A stretch of 64,000 nt of DNA from Streptomyces sp. SLBN-118. GTDB lineage: Bacteria > Actinomycetota > Actinomycetes > Streptomycetales > Streptomycetaceae. The stretch covers positions 1,674,001 through 1,738,000 of the forward strand of contig NZ_VFNP01000001.1 of NCBI RefSeq assembly GCF_006715635.1. Reading direction: 5' to 3'. Both the position numbers and the translations under genes were made by a program. The notes under the pieces are model-generated. The model saw only the letters and a list, made by a program, of their open reading frames with translations, was not told the origin of the DNA and did no database searches. Positions 1 through 9,464 of this stretch are shown here, piece after piece; position 1 is the stretch's first letter, and each line of letters starts with the position of its first letter.

Positions 1-1201
<1,201 letters not shown>

Positions 1202-1290
1202 GGATTTGGGCGGCATCGCCAAGAGGGGGCTCCCGTGGTCGCGAGGTGAGGTGAAGGAAGAAGTGGTCGGTGCTCAGGTGCGGGCGTCTC

Positions 1291-2664
1291 TCAGCGCGCG
1301 ACGGCCCGCGAGGACTGCGCCGTGCCAGGCTCCGCGTCCGGCTTTCCGTTCTGCCGGAGCTGCGGCAACGCCCTTTCGGCGCCCCTCTCCAACGTCCCGC
1401 GGGCGACGGCCCGTTCGAGCCACCAGCCGGCGATCTGCGAGGTGACGACGGCGGTGAGCACCAGCGTCGTGAACATCGACTCGTTGACGATCCCCGCGTC
1501 GAAGGAAACCGTCGCCAGCACGATGCCCGGACCACCGCGCGCGTTCATCGCCACGGCGAGATTCACGGACTGGGGCACCGGCCATTGCGTCATCCGGGCG
1601 CCCGCGTAGACGCTGGCCGCCTTCGCCACACAGGCAACTGTGATGAAGCCGAGTGCGAACCACGGGGCGAAGGAGTGCACCAGGTCGAGCCGAAGGCCGA
1701 CCACGGCGAAGTAGACGGGGACAAAGAATCCCGACGCGAAGCCGCGCATGACCTTGAGGGACTCCGAGTCAGGCAGCCTGCCTCTCAGTCCGGACATGAG
1801 ACCCACGACGAATGCGCCGAAGATCGGGGCGACGCCGAGGAAGATGCAGCCGCCGGCCACCGCCAGAACGACGGTCATGCGGACCGCCACCTGGCCGAGC
1901 GGACGGTCGGCACCGGCCGCCGTCGCAGCCGCGGCCCGGCGGCGGAACATCAGGCCGCCCAGTGCCATCAGCCCGAAGAAGGCGACGGACGCGAGGGAAT
2001 GGTACGCGGCGGAGGCGTGCGCCGACTCGACTCCGAGCAGCGACGCCAGGCCGAAGGGGTTGTCCTTGCTGCCCGCCACCATCCCCAGAGCCACGGAGAT
2101 GAGGACGTTGAGGACGATGTCCTCCACAACCGCCACAGAGAGAACCACTCGGGCGAACCGGGTCCTGATGATCCCGATGTCAAGCATGATGCGCGAGATC
2201 ACCGGAATACTGGTGACCGCGACGGCGCAGGCGATGATCAGGGTCAGCGCGGTGACGTTGCCGGCCGGGCCCACGACGTCCGAGGTGTCGATCACCTTGA
2301 CCATCAGCAGGCCGAGCCCGAAGGGAACGGCCATGCCGACGGCCGCGATCACCGCGACCGTACGGCCGTCCTTCCGGGAGAAGACCGTACGCATCTCGAC
2401 GCCCGCCATGAACATCAGCAGCAGCATGCCGAGCTGGTAGACGAGCGCGAGCCCCGAGGCCACAACACCTTCCTTGGGGAAGAGCCATGCCTGCGCCTCG
2501 GGCCACAACTGCCCCAGCAGCGTGGGCCCGAGAAGCAGCCCGCCGATGATCTCTCCGATGACCGGGGGCTGACGGAAACGCGCGAAGAGGCGCCCGATCA
2601 GATGGGATGCCGACAACAGCAACGCCAACGCGGCCAGTACCCGGAAGAGTTCAGTTTGCGACAC
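1291..2664 (-). CDS. CPA2-type cation/proton antiporter
   Basis: Integral membrane protein of 457 aa with about 12-13 hydrophobic segments; it probably exchanges Na+ or K+ for protons. The N-terminus has the Kef/NapA-type pattern (FRQPPVIGEIIGGLLLGPTLLG) and the core has NARGGPGIVLATV near residue 370, typical of CPA2 antiporters. No C-terminal TrkA-N/RCK domain is present. The GTG start lies 14 nt inside the 3' end of the upstream dCTP-deaminase-like gene, so it is the last gene of that operon and may be its transport component. The substrate is not deducible from sequence; export of the operon product instead of ions is a possibility only. Confidence 0.88.
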   Translation of the reverse strand: MSQTELFRVLAALALLLSASHLIGRLFARFRQPPVIGEIIGGLLLGPTLLGQLWPEAQAWLFPKEGVVASGLALVYQLGMLLLMFMAGVEMRTVFSRKDGRTVAVIAAVGMAVPFGLGLLMVKVIDTSDVVGPAGNVTALTLIIACAVAVTSIPVISRIMLDIGIIRTRFARVVLSVAVVEDIVLNVLISVALGMVAGSKDNPFGLASLLGVESAHASAAYHSLASVAFFGLMALGGLMFRRRAAAATAAGADRPLGQVAVRMTVVLAVAGGCIFLGVAPIFGAFVVGLMSGLRGRLPDSESLKVMRGFASGFFVPVYFAVVGLRLDLVHSFAPWFALGFITVACVAKAASVYAGARMTQWPVPQSVNLAVAMNARGGPGIVLATVSFDAGIVNESMFTTLVLTAVVTSQIAGWWLERAVARGTLERGAERALPQLRQNGKPDAEPGTAQSSRAVAR

Positions 2665-3181
2665 GCGGATCTTCCATGCTGAGGCGCGAGGCCACTGCCG
2701 ACGACGAGCCCGTGTACTTGCCGTCGTACCCGACGGCTTCGCCCTGCATGGACCAGAAGGCGAGCTTGCCGATCATCATGCCGGGATACACCCGTACCGG
2801 ATGGGCGACCTTCATCTCAAGCGTCCAGGGGAAGACCGCGCCGCTGTGCCCAAGCGGGGCGGAGAACTGGATCCAGATGCCCAGGGTCGACGCCGACCGG
2901 CAGGCGTAGAGCGTGGCAGCATAGTTCGGGCTGCCCATGGCCTCCATGGTGCCGCCGAGGTAGAAGCGGCCCGGTTCGAGCACCATGCCCGCGGGGCCCA
3001 TTTTCACGTGTTCGGCCTTCGGCGGCTCGAAGCAGTCGATGACGTCCTGCTCGTACCAGAGAATGTCCTCGGCCAGCCGGAACCCGTAGCTGTTGGGTTC
3101 GATGCGCTCCGGGTCGAAGTCGTCGATGTGGATACGTCCCGCCCGCACTTCGGACAGGATTTCCGGGCCGCTCAGAATCAC
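2651..3181 (-). CDS. dCTP deaminase-like protein, stand-alone, catalytic Arg missing
   Basis: A 176-aa protein with the dCTP deaminase/dUTPase fold, close to the normal Dcd length. Family features are IEPNSYGFRL near residue 30, LEPGRFYL near 70 and RVYPGMMIG at 130-138. Aligned by spacing to E. coli Dcd, the catalytic Glu138 equivalent is kept (Glu122 in WTLEMK), but the RSSLAR motif is altered to CRSAST: Thr99 replaces the essential Arg115, and the Ser111 position is ambiguous. Deamination by this chain alone is doubtful. The GTG start overlaps the upstream kinase stop as GTGA, giving translational coupling. A related domain forms the N-terminus of the fusion protein at 10718-13228. The role could be nucleotide binding or a partner in a mixed oligomer. 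Confidence 0.85.
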   Translation of the reverse strand: MILSGPEILSEVRAGRIHIDDFDPERIEPNSYGFRLAEDILWYEQDVIDCFEPPKAEHVKMGPAGMVLEPGRFYLGGTMEAMGSPNYAATLYACRSASTLGIWIQFSAPLGHSGAVFPWTLEMKVAHPVRVYPGMMIGKLAFWSMQGEAVGYDGKYTGSSSAVASRLSMEDPRVAN

Positions 3182-3735
3182 AGCCAGCTCCCCAGTATCT
3201 CGTGGACGGCGGTGCGGTACTCGTCGAGTCCCGCACCGTTGTCGATCACTGCGTCCGGCTCGATCAGGTCGATCTGCCGGGTCGAGCCGTCGGCCCGGGA
3301 CGGGTCGCCGCGCCCGGCGAGCCGCTTCTGGCGCAGCTCTTCGTCGCAGGTGATGCGCAGCACGCGGAATCCGTGCTCGCGCAGTGCCGGCGCGTCGACG
3401 TGCGGGTCGCGGAGGTCGTCGTTCACGACCAGGTCCGCGTCCACTTCGGAGAGCCGGGCGACGAAGTCGTCGGCGATGGACTCGGGCCGGATGCGGCGCA
3501 TTGCGTCGGCGAGGGCCTCCATAAGGATCTGGTCCTGGGCGCCCGCGTTCAGCGTGGCCCCCGCCGTTCGGTAGACCTCGGCCTGGAGGTCGTACAGAGG
3601 CTTGGCGAGCTTCACCCGTGCGTGACTCAGGCCCTTGTCGCGGGCGAACTCCTCGATGAGGGTCGCGCAGGTGGACTTGCCGGCGCCGGCAAGGCCGACG
3701 ATGGACACACGCAGCGTGTCGTGAGTCTCGGGCAT
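3178..3735 (-). CDS. Small P-loop nucleotide/dephospho-CoA kinase-like protein
   Basis: A 185-aa cytosolic kinase of the P-loop NMP-kinase superfamily. Walker A is GLAGAGKST at residues 14-22. It is followed by a helical LID-type region and RITCDEELRQKRLAGRGD near residue 130, which resembles the phosphate-binding arginines of dephospho-CoA kinase and phage-type dNMP kinase. The acceptor cannot be named. With dCTP-deaminase-like genes on both ends of the operon, a deoxynucleotide is plausible but inferred. The ATG start lies 3 nt downstream of the HprK-like gene's stop codon; an in-frame TTG six bases earlier is an alternative start. The stop overlaps the next gene as GTGA. Confidence 0.8.
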   Translation of the reverse strand: MPETHDTLRVSIVGLAGAGKSTCATLIEEFARDKGLSHARVKLAKPLYDLQAEVYRTAGATLNAGAQDQILMEALADAMRRIRPESIADDFVARLSEVDADLVVNDDLRDPHVDAPALREHGFRVLRITCDEELRQKRLAGRGDPSRADGSTRQIDLIEPDAVIDNGAGLDEYRTAVHEILGSWL

Positions 3736-3737
3736 GG

Positions 3738-4823
3738 TCAACTCGCCTTCGTGGTGGAGGAGTTCGTCGCGGCGGTGCGGCCGAGCACGGCATCGGGGTC
3801 GATGTCGAGCGTGCCGCGCAGGCGAACCATGTCCACGGACCCCAGCGCCGTACGCAGTTTGGCGAGCGAGCGGTAGAACTCCGCGTAGTCGGGCACGAGG
3901 TGGGACTGCCAGGTGAAGAAGGTCGTGTCGACCTGACGGTCCACGATCTTGTTCAGGTGGGCCCAGCGCTCGTTCTCCTCGGTCAGGTGCCAGGTGGTGA
4001 GCGGCTCTCCCGGCTTCACCTCGGGCAGCAGCAGCGCGGCCAGCGGCTGGGGCTCGGCGGAGAACTCCACTCCGAGCCAGGATTCGAAGATGTCCGGGTC
4101 CATGAGGATCTTGTGTCCGGGCTCGTACGAGTCGATCGCCGCGTCGACGCCTTCGCGGACCAGCTCTTCCAGGCGCGCGTCGCCCCTGATGGTCCCGACA
4201 CCCACATACGGGTAGTCGCGCCACGGGTGCACCATGATCCGGCCGTCTTCCAGCGTGCAGAAGAGCTTGTCGCCCGTGAAGTACTTCCAGCCCGGCCGGC
4301 GCAGCGCCGAGAGCAGCGTGGTGGTCTTGCCCGCGCCCTTGGCGCCCGCGATGATCACGGCTTCGCCGTCACGGTGCAGACCGGAGGCATGCAGCACGAC
4401 GGTGCCCCGGTCCTCCTCGTGCCGGATGACGAGATCCCGTACGAAGTCCAGGATCTGGACCGTGGATGCCTCGGTGATGCGGATGAGGAAGGTGTTGTCC
4501 TTCGCCGCGTCGACGGGCGCGTCCAGCAGGGTCCCGCGGTTGACGTAGAGCTTGCGTCCGCCCTCGCCCACGACGTGGGCGTCGAAGTTGAATTCGGCGG
4601 CGTTGCTGCGCCGGATGACCGACTCGGGCAGCTCCCAGACCTCGGGGTCGACATCCGTATCCGGGTCGTACGAGCGGACCGCGATGCGGAACGTCGGCTC
4701 GTGCAGCCCGCTCTTTGAAATCAGGTGCCGGAAGAAGTGCCGCACAGGTGCGAAAACGCCCTCCGCGTCGTCCGCGACATCGAAGCGTACGGTCGTGTGC
4801 AGGAAGTTCAGGTACTCGATCAT
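3738..4823 (-). CDS. HPr-kinase-like P-loop protein
   Basis: A 361-aa protein. Residues 1-135 have no clear family. From about residue 139 it resembles the HPr kinase/phosphorylase C-terminal domain: VLHASGLHRDGEAVII followed by Walker A GAKGAGKT (160-167), then FTGDK near 183-186 where HprK has its acidic catalytic loop. HPr kinases phosphorylate a serine on a small protein, and HprK-like enzymes also occur in some peptide natural-product clusters (established for certain lasso-peptide loci). No PTS genes are nearby, so a classical PTS role is unlikely. The substrate could be a protein, a peptide or a small molecule. It sits between the SRPBCC gene (19-nt gap) and the small kinase. Confidence 0.75.
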   Translation of the reverse strand: MIEYLNFLHTTVRFDVADDAEGVFAPVRHFFRHLISKSGLHEPTFRIAVRSYDPDTDVDPEVWELPESVIRRSNAAEFNFDAHVVGEGGRKLYVNRGTLLDAPVDAAKDNTFLIRITEASTVQILDFVRDLVIRHEEDRGTVVLHASGLHRDGEAVIIAGAKGAGKTTTLLSALRRPGWKYFTGDKLFCTLEDGRIMVHPWRDYPYVGVGTIRGDARLEELVREGVDAAIDSYEPGHKILMDPDIFESWLGVEFSAEPQPLAALLLPEVKPGEPLTTWHLTEENERWAHLNKIVDRQVDTTFFTWQSHLVPDYAEFYRSLAKLRTALGSVDMVRLRGTLDIDPDAVLGRTAATNSSTTKAS

Positions 4824-4842
4824 TTAAGGTGACTTTCCGTCC

Positions 4843-5277
4843 TCACGTGGTGTCGGCCGTGACGGCCCGGAGCAGCGCATCGACGTGGGCCTGGAACGAC
4901 TGGGCCCAGATGGGCTCCAGGAGCGGTGCCAGGCCGTCGATGCCGAGTTCGAAGGCGATGGAGAGGGCGAGCCGCGAGCCGCCGGGCGCGGAGTCCACCG
5001 ACCACTCGCCGGTCAGCTCTTCCAAGTCACCGCTCACCTGCTCGAAGCGCAGCCGGGGCCCCTCCTCCGCGAACTCCCGCTGAACCCAGGACACTTCGCT
5101 GCCGTTGAGCAGCACGGTCCACGCCGTGGTGCGGTATTGCCTGCTCTCCGAGGGCACCGTCCGTACGTCGACCACGTGCCCGGCGCGCGACGCGATCCCC
5201 TCGCCGTCCTTGACGAGGGACCACAACTCCTCGGGCGTCAGGCCCTCGGTCACTGCTTCCGCCTGAATCTCAGGCAT
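4843..5277 (-). CDS. SRPBCC-fold (START-like) protein
   Basis: A 144-aa protein with the polyketide cyclase/dehydrase-like SRPBCC pattern: an N-terminal strand, TPEELWSLVKDGEGIASRA near residue 13, alternating strands, and a long C-terminal helix (WAQSFQAHVDALLRAV). Such proteins bind a hydrophobic ligand in a cavity and act as cyclases, aromatases, carriers or ubiquinone-binding proteins. I chose ATG at 5277 because GAGAGGTG lies about 10 nt upstream; an in-frame GTG at 5286 overlaps that ribosome-binding site. It is a member of the overlapped operon with 10- and 19-nt gaps to its neighbours. Function in this operon is unknown. Confidence 0.72.
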   Translation of the reverse strand: MPEIQAEAVTEGLTPEELWSLVKDGEGIASRAGHVVDVRTVPSESRQYRTTAWTVLLNGSEVSWVQREFAEEGPRLRFEQVSGDLEELTGEWSVDSAPGGSRLALSIAFELGIDGLAPLLEPIWAQSFQAHVDALLRAVTADTT

Positions 5278-5296
5278 CTTGATCACACCTCTCTGG

Positions 5297-5884
5297 TCAG
5301 GCGGCCTTCATGAACGGCGCCAGGAAGCCGATGTCGAGACCGGCCGCCCGGGCGAGCCGGGCCCAGACCCGGAGGGTCCGCAGCATGTCCCGCTGCCCCT
5401 CGGCGACGAGCCGGTCGGGCAGTTCGCCCGGGAACGCCTCCAGCAGCCGCTCCCACAGGACGTAGATCTCCTCCACCCGGCAGGAGTCGCCGCCGAATTC
5501 CTCGTCCAGGCCGAACACGTCGACCAGCTCGGGACCAGAAGCGTCGACCACCTCGTGCATCCCGTACTCCAGCGCGAGCGCGAGGCAGTGGACATCGTCC
5601 GCGGGGGCCCGGCCGGCCAGGCGCTGGTCGATGTCGAGGAACTGCTCCAGAAGGCGAAGCTTGGCCGCCTGCTGCATCTGGGGCTGCTCGGTGCCGCCCT
5701 CCAGGTCCTCGATGTACGCGCGCCCCTCGGCGAGCATCAGCCAGGCGGCCTGTACCCATGCCTCGACGGCCTGCGGTCCCGGCAGGGCGTGTCCGCCCCG
5801 TACCGAGGGGAAGGCTGTGAGCCGCTCTGCGAGCCGTACGCCGCCGGCGCTCATGTTCCGCTCCTGATTCGCATCCGGCGTCAT
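5297..5884 (-). CDS. Uncharacterised helical protein of the dCTP-deaminase-like operon
   Basis: A 195-aa protein I do not recognise. It is rich in Leu, Ala, Glu and Arg and looks almost wholly alpha-helical, with no signal peptide or membrane segment and no metal-binding motif. Acidic clusters (DLEGGTEQPQMQQ, GLDEEFGGD) punctuate the helices. The start ATG at 5884 overlaps the stop of the upstream nucleotidyltransferase-like gene as ATGA and is preceded by GAGGAGG. An internal ATG at 5854 also has a good AGGAG. Its position suggests a partner of the nucleotidyltransferase-like protein. It could be a scaffold or substrate-binding subunit. Confidence 0.7.
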   Translation of the reverse strand: MTPDANQERNMSAGGVRLAERLTAFPSVRGGHALPGPQAVEAWVQAAWLMLAEGRAYIEDLEGGTEQPQMQQAAKLRLLEQFLDIDQRLAGRAPADDVHCLALALEYGMHEVVDASGPELVDVFGLDEEFGGDSCRVEEIYVLWERLLEAFPGELPDRLVAEGQRDMLRTLRVWARLARAAGLDIGFLAPFMKAA

Positions 5885-6996
5885 GCCGTCGCCTCCTCTT
5901 CGCCGTAGCCGATACGCAGGCGGGCCGCGCCCGCCCGCAGGGCCCGCAGCAGCGAGGCCGCCTCGGACGATCCGAGACCGGTGATGTCGTCCAGGCCGAC
6001 GGCCCGTGCCGTGAGCGGCAGTTCGCCCGTCCCGGGCAGCACTACACCGCCCCCGGGGGCCACCAGCAGCGACGCTCCGGGCAGGAACGGCTGCATGGAT
6101 CCGGTCATCTCTGCCCGTACGGAGACCGACCCGGCGGTGCCGCTGGCCCGTACGACGTCCAGCGCGAGCGCCACGTATGCCTGCGCCATCGGCTGGTCCG
6201 CGGCCGACGCGTCGAGCGTGTCGGCGATGCCCTTGCGCAGCCGCTCCACGTCGGCGGCGACAGCCTGCACGCGCTCGTCGCGCCAGCTTCCCTCGGCGAC
6301 GAGACGGGTCCAGCGCAGGACGTACCACTTCCGGGTGGTGTAGACGTCACCATGGTGGGAGAGCAGGGCGTCCATCAGATGCAGCAGGACGTTGTACGCG
6401 TACCCGACCCGGCCCCGGGTCTCGCCCGCCGCCTCGGCCAGCGCGGTGTGCACGACCTGTTCGAGCGCGGTCTGCAGTGAGGCGCGGGCCCACACCGTGC
6501 CGAGCGCGGGCAGCCACTCCACGTAGGGGGCGGTGCCGTCCAGGGAGATGCCGTTGACGATGCGCTCGGTCTGCTTGCGGCGCGGCTCGCGTTGCTTGTC
6601 CCAGGAGCGGAAGCCCGCCACCGTGGCATCGGGGGCGAGGGCGGCGAGCCGGTTCAGCTCGTCCAGGTTGGAAGCGAGTTCGGTGCGGCTGAACGAGACG
6701 ACCTCCAGGTGATGGCCCTCCTCGAAGATCTTGGTGGAGATCCTGGGGCCCTCGATCTCTTCCTCCTGGATCCGGATGAAGTCGAGGTCGCTGGTCGCGT
6801 TGGCCAGCCCGTGCACGGGGGAACTTGTCAGCAGCAGCTGGCCCTCGCCCACCTGTTCGCGCATGATCCCGGCCAGCCAGGCGGGGTCGAGCGAGCGACC
6901 TGCGAGGAACGCGGAGACGCTGGCGTGACGGCGTGAGGTCAGTTCCTCCGGGGGCAGGTCATGGAGAAATCCGGATGTCATACCCATCAGGGACAT
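5881..6996 (-). CDS. Nucleotidyltransferase-like protein with helical C-terminal region
   Basis: A 371-aa protein. Near residues 57-75 it has TSSPVHGLANATSDLDF, which fits the polymerase-beta-type nucleotidyltransferase signature (small-Ser, then about ten residues, then DxD). Asp70 and Asp72 are candidate metal ligands, and Glu98 in HHLEVVSFS may be the third carboxylate. The rest is mostly helical, as in antibiotic adenylyltransferases, and contains Trp- and Tyr-rich stretches such as TRKWYVLRW. It would transfer a nucleoside monophosphate to an unknown acceptor. The start is uncertain: ATG at 6996 overlaps the upstream gene by 10 nt, while ATG at 6987 would make a TGATG junction. Family assignment rests on one motif, so it is tentative. 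Confidence 0.62.
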   Translation of the reverse strand: MSLMGMTSGFLHDLPPEELTSRRHASVSAFLAGRSLDPAWLAGIMREQVGEGQLLLTSSPVHGLANATSDLDFIRIQEEEIEGPRISTKIFEEGHHLEVVSFSRTELASNLDELNRLAALAPDATVAGFRSWDKQREPRRKQTERIVNGISLDGTAPYVEWLPALGTVWARASLQTALEQVVHTALAEAAGETRGRVGYAYNVLLHLMDALLSHHGDVYTTRKWYVLRWTRLVAEGSWRDERVQAVAADVERLRKGIADTLDASAADQPMAQAYVALALDVVRASGTAGSVSVRAEMTGSMQPFLPGASLLVAPGGGVVLPGTGELPLTARAVGLDDITGLGSSEAASLLRALRAGAARLRIGYGEEEATA

Positions 6997-8684
6997 CTTT
7001 CGTCGGTCGGTTCGGAAGCGATTGATTGGGGACCGGCCGTCGCGGCCGGTTCCGCGCCCAGCTGTCGCAGGACGAGCCGGGCGGGCAGCGTGTTGTCGAC
7101 GACGCCCCGGTCGCCGCCGGCAGCGATGCCCGGCCCGACGGCGAGATGGATGGCGTGCAGCCTGGCGTCACCGGTGCTGACCACATGTGCCCCGGTCTTG
7201 AGCACGCGCCGGGTCACCGGCCCCTCGTCCGGGCCAAGCACACCGGCGGCCGGCTGGTAGTCGTCGGCGAGCACGACGTACGCCACCGTGGGGTCGCCGC
7301 CCCCGGCGGGCAGCGGTGCGCCGTCCGCGTCGATGAATCCTGCGACCACCGGGTGCCCTGTCTCCGGGTCGGTGATGGCGCGCAGCGCCTTCTGTGCTCG
7401 TTCCATGGCGTCGTGCGCCCGGCCGGGGTCTGCGGCCAGGTCCGTGGTCCACAGCGACCCGTTGTTGGCCGGGTGGTAGAAGACCTCCGAGCGGTACGGG
7501 TCCAGCGCGCCGTCGGCGGTCAGCACCGCGAGGCCTTCCCGTACCAACTGTTCGTTGAGGTGGACCAGATGGGTACTGCCGACCATGCCGTGGTCCGCAC
7601 CGAGCACCACCGTGTCGCCGGGATCCGCGCGGTCCAGCACGCGGCCGAGGATGTCGTCGGACCACTGGTAGCAGCGGCGGAGGTACGACCAGACGGCATC
7701 GGCGATGTCGGGGCGGTGGACGCCGCTCTTCTCGTCGCACCAGCCCAGCAGTTCATGCCCGATGTCGTCGGTCATCGGCAGGTAGACGACCACCAGATCC
7801 GCGTCGTGCTCCTTCAGTACGGCGTCCGCCGCCGCGCCGAACGACTGCGCGACACACCCCACCGAGGAGAGGAGAACCTCCTCGGCCGAGCCGTCGCCGC
7901 CCTCGGCCAGCCGGCGGCCGAAAGTCCCGACCCGGTACAGCGGGCCGACGCCTTCGCCTGCGAAGGGCGGGAGCCCGCGCAGTCGGCCGACGAGCGCTCG
8001 ATTGCTCCCGCCGGTCCGCGCCGCCCACACACCCGTGTGAACCAGCAGCAGCCGTTCGGGCGTGCGGACGCAGGCGACCCACGTCCCGTGTCCATCGTCG
8101 TCCAGTGGCAGCTGCTGCCAGCCACCGCCGGCCACCAGCAGCACGTCATGCTGTGCGCCGCTGCGAACCCGGACCCGGCCATCGGCCCAGACCTCGGCGT
8201 CGACTTCGTACGCGCCGATCGCCCAGCGGTGCGCTCCGATGCCGGAGGCGATTTCCCGTACCGAATGGCGGATCAGCCGTCGGCTGTAGGCCTCCACCGC
8301 CCCGTCGATGTGCGGACCGAGCGCGCCCGCCTCGTCGAAGACCCACGGAGTGTGCACGAACGCGCTGCGCAGATCGCTTTCGGAGAGGGTCTCCCACACC
8401 GGCGGCACGGCCGGAAAGCCGGGCGAGAAGCCGCTGACATGGCTGGCAATCCCCTCGCCCGCACCGGGCACCGTGTACCCGGTGACCCCGTGTTCGCTCG
8501 GCCAGGTACCCGTGAAGAGCGTCGCCAGCGAGGGCGGGGTCTGGCAGTTGGGCCGGGCCGGGCGGGCCGCCGCGATCGTGCCGCGCTCGCGCATGGCACT
8601 GACGGCGGGCAGTGCGCCCTCCCGCTCCAGCTTGTCCACGACCCAGTGCGCCCCGGCGTCCCAGACCACCCAGTAGACCGTCAC
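6987..8684 (-). CDS. Type I phosphodiesterase / alkaline-phosphatase superfamily enzyme
   Basis: A 565-aa enzyme of the alkaline phosphatase superfamily (nucleotide pyrophosphatase/phosphodiesterase branch). It has the metal-site order of the family: WVVWDAG at the N-terminus (Asp8), TPPSLATLFTGTWPSEHGVTGY near 50 with the candidate Thr nucleophile, MTDDIGHE near 307, GADHGMVGS near 370 and a C-terminal HAIHLAVGPGI. There is no signal peptide, so it should act in the cytosol, unlike most extracellular homologues. It would hydrolyse a phosphomonoester, phosphodiester or nucleotide pyrophosphate bond. The GTG start overlaps the HAD gene stop as GTGA. It may remove phosphate or nucleotide protecting groups, but that is inference. 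Confidence 0.85.
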   Translation of the reverse strand: MTVYWVVWDAGAHWVVDKLEREGALPAVSAMRERGTIAAARPARPNCQTPPSLATLFTGTWPSEHGVTGYTVPGAGEGIASHVSGFSPGFPAVPPVWETLSESDLRSAFVHTPWVFDEAGALGPHIDGAVEAYSRRLIRHSVREIASGIGAHRWAIGAYEVDAEVWADGRVRVRSGAQHDVLLVAGGGWQQLPLDDDGHGTWVACVRTPERLLLVHTGVWAARTGGSNRALVGRLRGLPPFAGEGVGPLYRVGTFGRRLAEGGDGSAEEVLLSSVGCVAQSFGAAADAVLKEHDADLVVVYLPMTDDIGHELLGWCDEKSGVHRPDIADAVWSYLRRCYQWSDDILGRVLDRADPGDTVVLGADHGMVGSTHLVHLNEQLVREGLAVLTADGALDPYRSEVFYHPANNGSLWTTDLAADPGRAHDAMERAQKALRAITDPETGHPVVAGFIDADGAPLPAGGGDPTVAYVVLADDYQPAAGVLGPDEGPVTRRVLKTGAHVVSTGDARLHAIHLAVGPGIAAGGDRGVVDNTLPARLVLRQLGAEPAATAGPQSIASEPTDERCP

Positions 8685-9463
8685 CGCGCCATCAACTTCC
8701 CGATGAGCAGGGGCAGTTCACCGATCGAATCAATTTCGTGGTCCGCCTGACCGGTAAGGCCCTCGCCCTGCTGGTCGGCGTATTTGCCCGTCCGCACCTG
8801 CACGGTCCGCAGACCCGCCGTGCGCCCGCCGGCGATGTCCGTGGTCGCGTCGTCCCCGACCACCACGCACTCGGCGGCCGTGACCGACAAGGATCCCGCC
8901 GCCAGCTCGAAGAAGTCGGTCGCGGGCTTGCCGAGTACCCGGGCGGTGACGCCCGCCGCGTACTCGATCGCCGCGACCACGGCGCCGGTGTCCAGATGGT
9001 CACCGTCCGCACGTTTGAAGTAGCGTCCGCGCTGCATCGCGAGGAGCACCGCCCCGTCCCGGACCGCCCGGAACGCACCGTCGAGCGCCGCGTAGTCCAG
9101 CGTGTCCCGGCAGTCGCCGATGAGGACATGGCTGTACGGAGGCTCGTGTACCAGGTTCCCCAGCTCGCTGCGCAGCGCCGCCGATACCAGTGGATAGGCG
9201 CGGGCACCCGCGGCGGCGAGCAGTTGCTGCGCCGCAACCACCGGTGTGAACAGCTCGTCCGGGCGCACCATGAGCCCGTACTCCACCAGCTCGGCCCGGA
9301 CCTGGGCGACGGGCTTGGAGTCGGTGTTGGTCAAGAAACGTAGTCCCACGCCCAGTTCACGAAGGCCGGCCAATGCTCCCGCAGCGCCCTCGATCGCCCT
9401 GCCGTCCGCGTAGAGGGTGCCTTCGAGGTCGAGCAGGATCCCGCGCACCGGTGCGCCCGCCAT
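8681..9463 (-). CDS. HAD-IIA family phosphatase
   Basis: A 260-aa HAD-superfamily hydrolase of subfamily IIA (NagD/LHPP/HDHD2-like). Motif I is DLEGTLYADG near residue 12, with Glu in place of the usual second Asp. Motif II is LTNTDS near 44, motif III is GKPATDFF and motif IV is VVGDDATTDIAGG, followed by TVQVRTGKY. A large alpha/beta cap lies between motifs II and III, as expected for class IIA. Substrates of relatives include nucleotides, sugar phosphates and phosphohistidine or phospholysine. The second-Asp change also occurs in active relatives that use other residues there. The start ATG lies one base after the TGA of the CYTH gene. Substrate unknown. Confidence 0.88.
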   Translation of the reverse strand: MAGAPVRGILLDLEGTLYADGRAIEGAAGALAGLRELGVGLRFLTNTDSKPVAQVRAELVEYGLMVRPDELFTPVVAAQQLLAAAGARAYPLVSAALRSELGNLVHEPPYSHVLIGDCRDTLDYAALDGAFRAVRDGAVLLAMQRGRYFKRADGDHLDTGAVVAAIEYAAGVTARVLGKPATDFFELAAGSLSVTAAECVVVGDDATTDIAGGRTAGLRTVQVRTGKYADQQGEGLTGQADHEIDSIGELPLLIGKLMAR

Positions 9464-9464
9464 C

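Noticed and set aside
1270..2682. A 470-codon plus-strand frame opposite the antiporter
   Set aside because: Very His/Arg/Asp-rich, no start site, and opposite a clear membrane protein.
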